The notes under the pieces: model-generated
The model's database searches: none
What the model saw: only the letters and a program-made list of their open reading frames with translations
What the model was told of the DNA's origin: nothing
Shown here: positions 1 through 5,503 of the stretch, piece after piece
Position numbering within the stretch: the stretch's first letter is position 1
Layout of the letters: every line of letters begins with the position of its first letter
Program-made: the position numbers and the translations under genes
From: Chloroflexota bacterium
GTDB lineage: Bacteria; Chloroflexota; Dehalococcoidia; UBA2247; RBG-13-53-26
Assembly: GCA_017885485.1 (NCBI GenBank)
Contig: JAFNFZ010000326.1
Location: 3,121 to 11,167, forward strand
Direction of reading: 5' to 3'
DNA length: 8,047 nucleotides

Positions 1-904
1 AGAAGCGGACTACGTCGTCGCCCGCGGGGCCGACACCGCACAGCTCCACCTTGTTCAGGGCATCGCTCTGCTTCAGGTACTCGATGGCATACCAGGCGGG
101 AAGGAAGTCATCGCCGACAAAGGCGATAACCGGCTTGCCTGCCTCTATGGAGGCCCATCCCCCGGCCACGTTGGCCGGAGGGAAATTCTCAAGCTCATCA
201 ATCTTCTGATTGGCAGCAGAGGCGAAGCCGAAGCAGGCAATCTTGATCATCTCGGCAACGCCCATGGCCATGAGCAGAACCGACCCGGCATGCATGACCA
301 TGCTCTCGAAGTCGGCCATAGTGGCAACGCCCGAGTAGCCAGCGGAGGTGAGCTTGGCCAGTTGAGCCTCTCCATAAGAGAGAACCCTGTTCAAGTCCTT
401 AAGACTCTTGACATAGATACCGCTGAGAGTCCCCACCGGAGGGCAGGCGTCCGACATGGCAAGCACCTCGCCCATGCTGACGGGCTGGCTCTCGCCCCAG
501 ATCTTCATGGCGTGATCGAGCAGACGGCGCGTGGATACCATCTGGCTCAGGCAGCCACGGCAGGCCTTTCGCAGACTCAACCGTCCCTGCAAGGCAGCGA
601 CGGTCAGGCCGCACTTGCCAGCAGCCTTCTCCAGATCGCAAGGCCCCAGATCACAATCACGGCAGACGCCCCGGGGCAGTGTGTAGAGCGGAGGATACCT
701 TTCCAACAGAGCGCGATCCCAGTCGCCTATGTCTGCCGCGTCCGGCAAGATACTCAACCAGGCTCCGAACTGGGCATAGCGGCTTTCCACGAAATCATGT
801 TCCAGAATCTCTGTGACGACATCCTCAATACCGCGAGGGTCACGGACCACCTCACCAATGTCCACCTTGTGAGGCCCGACGCGGGCAATCCGCTTCTCGT
901 CCAT
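1..904 (-). CDS. cdhA: CdhA-like CODH alpha-subunit paralogue, cassette 2 (partial, 3' end outside window)
   Basis: This is the N-terminal 301 residues of a homologue of the archaeal-type CODH/acetyl-CoA decarbonylase-synthase alpha subunit, cut off by the window edge. I translated it directly. It starts at an ATG with a GAGGAGA Shine-Dalgarno element about 9 nt upstream, and it aligns residue for residue with the complete paralogue at 2689-5175, so homologous positions have the same numbers. Visible features are a B-cluster-like set Cys81, Cys84, Cys89, Cys98; a Cys115-x2-Cys118 pair; a conserved His205-Ala-Gly-Ser; and an alpha/beta segment up to residue 301. There is no cysteine before residue 81, so the inter-subunit D-cluster seems absent. 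The C-cluster His motif reads Gly-Asp265-Asp266, and the usual Cys-Cys-Thr reads Gly292-Pro293-Ala294. Homology to CdhA is secure, but catalytic CO oxidation is doubtful. It is the third gene of cassette 2, 50 bp after the small cysteine protein. Confidence 0.85.
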   Translation of the reverse strand, partial: MDEKRIARVGPHKVDIGEVVRDPRGIEDVVTEILEHDFVESRYAQFGAWLSILPDAADIGDWDRALLERYPPLYTLPRGVCRDCDLGPCDLEKAAGKCGLTVAALQGRLSLRKACRGCLSQMVSTRRLLDHAMKIWGESQPVSMGEVLAMSDACPPVGTLSGIYVKSLKDLNRVLSYGEAQLAKLTSAGYSGVATMADFESMVMHAGSVLLMAMGVAEMIKIACFGFASAANQKIDELENFPPANVAGGWASIEAGKPVIAFVGDDFLPAWYAIEYLKQSDALNKVELCGVGPAGDDVVRF

Positions 905-954
905 ACTACTTCTCTCCTCGAACGAGCGTCCCAGCAAGCCAGAGGACGTCCTCC

Positions 955-1176
955 TTAACCGAGGAACTCCTTCTCCTTGAAGCACTTCTCACAGACCTTC
1001 AACTTCTGAACGCCTGATTTCATGGGGCTGGTGATCCTGCCCATCATCCTCTGGCCGGGGCGGGTGGAATCGATGCGTACCTCGCGGACACACTCATCAC
1101 ACAGAGCGACGCCGCATTCGTGGCAGGTCCAATGCGCTTCCTTCTTCTGGCATACACCGCAGGTGTTGTCTCCCAT
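955..1176 (-). CDS. Small tetra-CxxC putative zinc- or iron-binding protein, cassette 2
   Basis: This is a 73-residue protein with eight cysteines in four CxxC pairs: 6/9, 18/21, 26/29 and 62/65. The first three pairs are packed within 24 residues in a B-box/zinc-ribbon-like arrangement. The fourth pair sits near the C-terminus after a Gly-Gln-Arg...Thr-Ser-Pro linker. The pattern suggests two structural zinc sites, or a small Fe-S or metal carrier; I do not recognise a named family. I chose the ATG at 1176 because GGAGG (1187-1183) lies 6 nt upstream, and the paralogue at 5271-5486 starts at the equivalent codon. A TTG two codons earlier would directly abut the Shine-Dalgarno site. It begins 15 bp after the CdhC-like gene and precedes the CdhA-like gene, so it is probably co-translated with them and may be an assembly factor or small subunit. 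The function is inferred from position only. Confidence 0.8.
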   Translation of the reverse strand: MGDNTCGVCQKKEAHWTCHECGVALCDECVREVRIDSTRPGQRMMGRITSPMKSGVQKLKVCEKCFKEKEFLG

Positions 1177-1191
1177 AATCAACCTCCAACG

Positions 1192-2559
1192 CTACTGCTC
1201 AGGCCAGTCTTCTCCCGCAAGAGGCAGCTTCAATGGCTGAGGTTCGCTGTTCTTCCAGAACATCTTCACTATGGGATGTCCCTTCTTGCGGAGCAACTCC
1301 TTGAGTTCCAGGGCATCCACAGTCTCCTCTTCGGTGACAATCTTATCGTAGACCTCTTCGGGGATGACATCGGCGATATCTCTCTTCAGATCGGACGGCA
1401 TCCAGACTATACGGTTCCAGCCACCATCTCCGCGAAGGAAGTTCTTGCTGGCCATACCGGCGATGGACAATCCCTTGAAGCCATGATTCTGGGCGCCACC
1501 GGAGATCATCCCGGCCAGAGAGGAGAACTTGATGCCGAGCGGTGTCATCCTGGTATAGCGCCGCATGGCCAAGCCAATGCCATCCACCTCAGGGATGTAG
1601 AACGATGCCGCTTCGAAGCAGCCACAGTTGGTAGTGGGATACTTGACACTACTGTAGATGCTGACACGCTTAACCAGATGGTTGCTTTTCTCATAGACGG
1701 CCTCGTCCACGCCACGATAGTGACCGGCTTCGTGATCCAGGCACTCCCCCTTGGGAATGGTGAAGACGTAACCTTCGGGGTCCAACTCGGCCGTCACCTT
1801 GGCGGAATCATAGCCGATGATGCCGCAGTAAGGCAGGGCGCTGGGCGTGAGAACACAGGCATGGTTTGGGGCGAGAGACTTGCAGATGGTGCAACCGTAG
1901 AAGGTATCCACGTCCTCATCATCGTAGAGCTCTTTGGCGCTGACTATCTTGTACTTCTCCTTGGCCCAGGCAAAGAGCGGAGCCAGGGCCTCAACGCCGC
2001 CGATTTCGGGCGCCCCTACGGCCCAGAAGAAGGCCACAGCATCTATCTGGGGAACCAGGGTCTTGGCGGTGGCATAGCAGAACTGGGATATCTTGGCGAA
2101 GGTAAGCTTGTTGGCCACGTCCTTGTTGATTCTGATCCAGAGGGAGTCGGGGGTGCCAAAGAGCATGAAGCCCTCCAACCCCTGCAGCGCGGTACCTATC
2201 TGCCTGGAGACGTAGCCCTGGTGTCCCGGTGTAAGCTCCTCACCATAGATTCTGATGGTGAAGCCACCGGGCAGGGAGGTACCAGGGGCGACCTCCGGGA
2301 TATCGGGACCAATCAGTCTGACCTCGCCGTCCTTGACCTTTCCGGGATCTTCCTCTATGTAGAAGATGGAGAACATCTTGTAGTCCCACTTTGGCCCGCC
2401 CAACTCGAGGTGCATGTCAGCTCTCTTCACCTCGCTCAACCATCTCAACCCAAGGCCAATGTCATCCAGTCCATCCCATAGATGTTCGAGATCCGTGGGT
2501 AGCTGAAACACCCTCCCCGGTGGAAGTCTCGCTGCTGCCTCTTCTTCCGGAACCGCCAT
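1192..2559 (-). CDS. cdhC: Acetyl-CoA synthase beta-subunit homologue (CdhC-like), cassette 2
   Basis: This 455-residue protein is related to the A-cluster subunit of CODH/ACS, which joins a methyl group, CO and CoA into acetyl-CoA or runs the reverse reaction. Its length matches archaeal CdhC, which lacks the N-terminal CODH-binding domain of bacterial AcsB. The A-cluster cysteines are Cys223, 226, 235, 245, 312 and 314. The spacings of 3, 9, 10, 67 and 2 equal those of Moorella ACS Cys506/509/518/528/595/597. The motifs Phe-Tyr-Gly-Cys-Thr-Ile-Cys and Asn-Cys-Gly-Cys-Phe-Glu frame them. The N-terminal Asp-Met-x-x-Glu-Leu-x-Gly-Pro-Lys motif is also family-typical. Leu229 occupies the place of Moorella Phe512. 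The ATG start is preceded by an AAAGAGGT Shine-Dalgarno site; between them lies an in-frame ATG-TAG, a minimal start-stop. It opens cassette 2, 129 bp after the upstream CdhA-like gene, and diverges clearly from its paralogue at 5504-6868. Confidence 0.9.
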   Translation of the reverse strand: MAVPEEEAAARLPPGRVFQLPTDLEHLWDGLDDIGLGLRWLSEVKRADMHLELGGPKWDYKMFSIFYIEEDPGKVKDGEVRLIGPDIPEVAPGTSLPGGFTIRIYGEELTPGHQGYVSRQIGTALQGLEGFMLFGTPDSLWIRINKDVANKLTFAKISQFCYATAKTLVPQIDAVAFFWAVGAPEIGGVEALAPLFAWAKEKYKIVSAKELYDDEDVDTFYGCTICKSLAPNHACVLTPSALPYCGIIGYDSAKVTAELDPEGYVFTIPKGECLDHEAGHYRGVDEAVYEKSNHLVKRVSIYSSVKYPTTNCGCFEAASFYIPEVDGIGLAMRRYTRMTPLGIKFSSLAGMISGGAQNHGFKGLSIAGMASKNFLRGDGGWNRIVWMPSDLKRDIADVIPEEVYDKIVTEEETVDALELKELLRKKGHPIVKMFWKNSEPQPLKLPLAGEDWPEQ

Positions 2560-2688
2560 CTACATACCTCTTTCTGAAACCTGCCTTCCGAAGCACCCTG
2601 AAACCGCTATTCCAGAGCATCCCACGTGGCCATCCCAACCTCACAGAAACGGGATGTGGTTTACACGTACTGACAACCAGGGCTGAGA
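2560..2688 (-). other. Intergenic spacer between the two cassettes
   Basis: This 129-bp gap separates the stop of the first CdhA-like gene from the start of the second CdhC-like gene. I see no gene in it. It holds a short direct repeat on the minus strand (GGTTTCAG, twice, about 24 bp apart) and an 8-bp palindrome CCACGTGG near 2624-2631. There is no stem-loop followed by a T-run, so an intrinsic terminator between the cassettes is not supported, and read-through from cassette 1 into cassette 2 is plausible. A promoter cannot be excluded, but no convincing -35/-10 pair is visible. Confidence 0.4.
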
Positions 2689-5175
2689 CTAATCTTCAGC
2701 AGTGTCTCTGAGACGCAGAGGCAACAGACTGCGAAGCCTGGTGCAGTAGATCCCCTGCTCCATCCCATAGTTGGCTGCAAACTCAGACATGGTCATCATC
2801 CGGCCATCCCTGTGCCTAGCCTTATTGACTTTGACACCCTCGGTTTCCCAGCCATGTTCAGACTCGAGCAGGCTAACCATGTGCCGCCTGTAGCGCGGCG
2901 GCAACTCGAAATCCGACCTGACGGCAAGCCACCAGTCTTCGGGCAACTGCTGGTAGAAGCGCTCGCAGTAGTCGATGAGGACTTCCAGATGGGTAAGGCG
3001 GCTCTCTCTGTAGTCCCTCACGTTCAGGACAGATCGGGCCAGCATGGTCAAGGCTTCTTCCTTAGTCTCCACGGGCACAACCATGTGCTCTTTCACGGGT
3101 TCAACCTCGCGCCTCTTACCAGTCTCCCCGTGGCGCACCCACCACTTGCTGCGATCGTACCTGTTGCCAACCAGGTAACGCTTCCAGCCCAGGGATGAAG
3201 CAGGGCCAACGATAATGGTTGACCCCAGGCGGGCCCAGGCAGCAGCGGCGGCGTACATCCTATCCGGCAGGGCGCCCCACAGGATGATAGTCTGGGCTCC
3301 ACCGAGGCTGATAGAGTCTCCCAGCGGCGGTAGGTTGCCAAACAGGGGAATACCGCCAGAGGGCCGCAGCATGAGATACATGGGAACGGCATGGCAGATA
3401 GCGGAGCAACTCCCGCAGTTGACGATGTTGCGCGAGGCGCAGGTGGCGTTGTACTGCTGGAAGAGGTGCTTCTTCTTGGCCTGGTTGAAAGAGCGGGCCA
3501 CTTCAGCCCCGGCACATCCCGCCACAAATACCATGCAACCACCATTGAGCAACTCGCTGGCTATCCAGGCGATCTCATCCCTGTGAGCATCGCCACAGCC
3601 GAAGATGGTGACCATGGCAGGAATACTGCCCCAGCCCACCGCGAAAGCCGACTGCAAGAGCTCAGTGATTGAGATCGGCCCTCTCCCAGGCCTCATAACG
3701 AACTTATCGTTGCCGGCCCCCTTTCTCTCAGCGGCCACAATGATATCGCGCAGGTGCACCTGGCTGGGGCAGGCCTGTTCACATTTGCCACAGAAATTGC
3801 AGCCCTTCTCCACCTCAAAGAAACCCGTCCAGTCTCCACCGCTCAACTGCCTGACCGCCCTGGAGACGGGCAGGCCGACGGGACAAACCATGGTACAGAG
3901 ATCGCAATCATGCTTATGGCCCTTGGCCTGTTTCATGGCATCGGCGTCGGAGATGATGCGGGGAGCACCCCTCTTCACCCGCAGGGCCACCTGCAGAGCC
4001 ACCTTGCCCGCCTTCTCCGGGTCTCTTATCCAGACCGCCTTCTCGCCGCCGGCAAGACGATCGACTATCCTGTCAATGGGCTGATCCGTGCTATCCGGCA
4101 GATCGCCGGAGCCATTGTGGCCAACCCAGATGGCCTTGCTTTCGGCGCGCTCTGCCTCAGAGAGGAGATCCAGGGGGACGCAGCCCGGGCTGATGACAAC
4201 CACATCAAACAGGCCGTTCCTGATGGCTTTTGGTGCCCTCACCGCAGGACCGATAATGCGACCCCTATCGTAGAAGCGGACGATGTCATCACCGGTGGCT
4301 CCCAACCCACAAATCTCAATCTTCTCCGTCAGGGCGTCCTGCTTCATCTGGTCAACGGCACACCACGCGGGCAGGAAGTCATCTCCAACGAAGGCGACGA
4401 CGGGCTTGCCGCTCTCTATAGAGGCCCATCCGCAGGACAGAGTGGCGGGAGGAAACTGCTCAATACCATCGAGTTGCTGGTTGGCGGCACTGATGAAGCC
4501 ATAGCAGGATATCTTGAGCATCTCAGCCACGCCCATAGCCAGGAGCAGAACAGACCCAGCATGCAGGACCATGCTTTCAAAGTTTACCGCTGTGCCGGTC
4601 CCCGAGTAACTGGCCTGAAAGAGCTTAGCCAGTTGCCCCTCCCCATAGGTAAGGACCCGGTTAAGGTCTTTGATGGTCTTCACATGTATGCCCGACAGGA
4701 CGCTTATGGCCGGAGCGTGATCGGAAATACTGAGAATCTCGCCCATGCTAACGGGCGTGGCCTCCGGCCAGCGCTTGAGAGCATAATCGAGCAACTGCCG
4801 GCTGGCCACCATCTGGGTCATGCAGCCGCGGCAGGCCTTCCTCAGACTGAGCCGACCCTGCAAAGCCTCCATGTCCAGTCCGCACTTGCCCTGGCCGTCC
4901 TCCAGATTGCAGGGGCCCAGACCGCAGTCGGTGCAGACCCCCTCGGGGTCGGTGTACAGGGGTGGGTAGCGGCTGAGCAGGGCGTAGTCCAGCTCGGCTA
5001 TGTCGGCGGCATCGGGCAGCAGGGTTATCCAGCCCCCGAAGTTGCTGTGGCGACCTTCGACGAAGTCGTTCTCCATGATCTCCACGATCTCATCCTCGTG
5101 GCCGCGCGGGTCACGGACAACTTCACTGATGTCGACTTCGAGAGATCCAACGTGAGCAATCCTCTTCTCTTTCAC
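2689..5175 (-). CDS. cdhA: CdhA-like CODH alpha-subunit paralogue with degenerate C-cluster site, cassette 1
   Basis: This 828-residue homologue of archaeal CdhA is about the family length. I chose the GTG at 5175: AAGGAG (5187-5182) precedes it by 6 nt and the paralogue starts at the same residue. An ATG at 5196 has no Shine-Dalgarno site. Features in order are B-cluster-like Cys81/84/89/98; Cys115-x2-Cys118; His205-Ala-Gly-Ser; a Rossmann-like region about 255-400 with Cys332 (Pro-Gly-Cys-Val-Pro); ferredoxin-like motifs Cys424/427/431 and Cys459/462/465/469; the late C-cluster cysteines Cys527 (Phe-Gly-Cys-Gly), Cys553 (Ala-Gly-Cys-Ala) and Cys590 (Gly-Ser-Cys); and a CdhA-type C-terminal domain with an extra tail of roughly 50 residues. 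The C-cluster His is Asp265 and the Cys-Cys-Thr ligand motif is Gly292-Ala293-Thr294. The AHxxH proton-relay motif is absent, there is no cysteine before 81, and the first ferredoxin motif lacks one Cys. Homology is strong, but classical CO oxidation is unlikely; an electron-transfer or altered-cofactor role is inferred. Confidence 0.88.
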   Translation of the reverse strand: MKEKRIAHVGSLEVDISEVVRDPRGHEDEIVEIMENDFVEGRHSNFGGWITLLPDAADIAELDYALLSRYPPLYTDPEGVCTDCGLGPCNLEDGQGKCGLDMEALQGRLSLRKACRGCMTQMVASRQLLDYALKRWPEATPVSMGEILSISDHAPAISVLSGIHVKTIKDLNRVLTYGEGQLAKLFQASYSGTGTAVNFESMVLHAGSVLLLAMGVAEMLKISCYGFISAANQQLDGIEQFPPATLSCGWASIESGKPVVAFVGDDFLPAWCAVDQMKQDALTEKIEICGLGATGDDIVRFYDRGRIIGPAVRAPKAIRNGLFDVVVISPGCVPLDLLSEAERAESKAIWVGHNGSGDLPDSTDQPIDRIVDRLAGGEKAVWIRDPEKAGKVALQVALRVKRGAPRIISDADAMKQAKGHKHDCDLCTMVCPVGLPVSRAVRQLSGGDWTGFFEVEKGCNFCGKCEQACPSQVHLRDIIVAAERKGAGNDKFVMRPGRGPISITELLQSAFAVGWGSIPAMVTIFGCGDAHRDEIAWIASELLNGGCMVFVAGCAGAEVARSFNQAKKKHLFQQYNATCASRNIVNCGSCSAICHAVPMYLMLRPSGGIPLFGNLPPLGDSISLGGAQTIILWGALPDRMYAAAAAWARLGSTIIVGPASSLGWKRYLVGNRYDRSKWWVRHGETGKRREVEPVKEHMVVPVETKEEALTMLARSVLNVRDYRESRLTHLEVLIDYCERFYQQLPEDWWLAVRSDFELPPRYRRHMVSLLESEHGWETEGVKVNKARHRDGRMMTMSEFAANYGMEQGIYCTRLRSLLPLRLRDTAED

Positions 5176-5181
5176 AGCTTT

Positions 5182-5187
5182 CTCCTT
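5182..5187 (-). promoter_or_regulatory. Ribosome binding site fixing the GTG start of the cassette 1 CdhA-like gene
   Basis: AAGGAG on the minus strand lies 6 nt before GTG 5175. The longer reading frame with ATG at 5196 or 5241 has no comparable site, and its extra residues have no counterpart in the cassette 2 paralogue. This decides the start. Confidence 0.75.
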
Positions 5188-5270
5188 CACAGACATCGAT
5201 TGGTGGGATGAAACACGACCTGGCAGCAGCCACAGCGTCAATGGAAGAAAGACAAGAAGTGGACGGGGCC

Positions 5271-5486
5271 CTATTCAACGAAGTCCACTTCCTTCATACA
5301 TTTCTCACATACCTTCTGCTTCTTCATTCCGGACTTAAGCGGGCTGGTCAACACGCCGAGGACTCTCTGACCGGGGTTCTCAATGGCCACTTCACGAACG
5401 CACTCAGCACACAGCGGCACGCTGCACGCACTGCACGTGAACTCAGCCACTTTCTTCTGACAAACGCCGCAATTCTTCTCTCCCAC
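5271..5486 (-). CDS. Small tetra-CxxC putative zinc- or iron-binding protein, cassette 1
   Basis: This is a 71-residue paralogue of the protein at 955-1176. Its cysteines are at 6/9, 18/21, 26/29 and 60/63; the first six positions are identical to the paralogue and the last pair is shifted by two residues. Shared blocks include Cys-Gly-Val-Cys-Gln-Lys-Lys, Cys-Val-Arg-Glu-Val, Gly-Gln-Arg, Thr-Ser-Pro-x-Lys-Ser-Gly and Lys-Val-Cys-Glu-Lys-Cys. I chose the GTG at 5486 because GGAGG sits 6 nt upstream and the paralogue starts there; a longer frame from 5519 would add 11 residues with no homology and overlap the CdhC-like gene. It lies 17 bp after CdhC-like and 95 bp before CdhA-like. Conservation of all eight cysteines in two diverged copies points to a real metal-binding role tied to the Cdh-like proteins, such as assembly, metal delivery or a small subunit. 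The exact function is unknown. Confidence 0.8.
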   Translation of the reverse strand: MGEKNCGVCQKKVAEFTCSACSVPLCAECVREVAIENPGQRVLGVLTSPLKSGMKKQKVCEKCMKEVDFVE

Positions 5487-5492
5487 AGTCCA

Positions 5493-5497
5493 CCTCC
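5493..5497 (-). promoter_or_regulatory. Ribosome binding site fixing the GTG start of the cassette 1 small protein
   Basis: GGAGG on the minus strand lies 6 nt before GTG 5486. The equivalent GGAGG at 1183-1187 lies 6 nt before ATG 1176 in the other cassette, so the translation-start architecture is conserved between copies. Confidence 0.75.
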
Positions 5498-5503
5498 AAA
5501 TGT

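Noticed and set aside
290..958. Plus-strand open frame of 222 codons near the left edge
   Set aside because: The opposite strand encodes the partial CdhA-like paralogue that aligns end to end with its complete copy; the plus-strand product resembles the same shadow seen opposite that copy.
1120..2481. Long plus-strand open frame of 453 codons opposite the CdhC-like gene
   Set aside because: It is an antisense shadow: the minus-strand frame encodes a protein with all A-cluster motifs and a ribosome binding site, while the plus-strand product has no recognisable motif.
3754..5211. Long plus-strand open frame of 485 codons opposite the CdhA-like gene
   Set aside because: It lies wholly antisense to the clearly homologous CdhA-like gene, has no recognisable domain, and reflects codon bias in a GC-rich gene.
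5176..5241. N-terminal extension of the CdhA-like protein from ATG 5241 or ATG 5196
   Set aside because: There is no Shine-Dalgarno site before either ATG, the extra residues have no counterpart in the paralogue, and GTG 5175 has a well-spaced AAGGAG.
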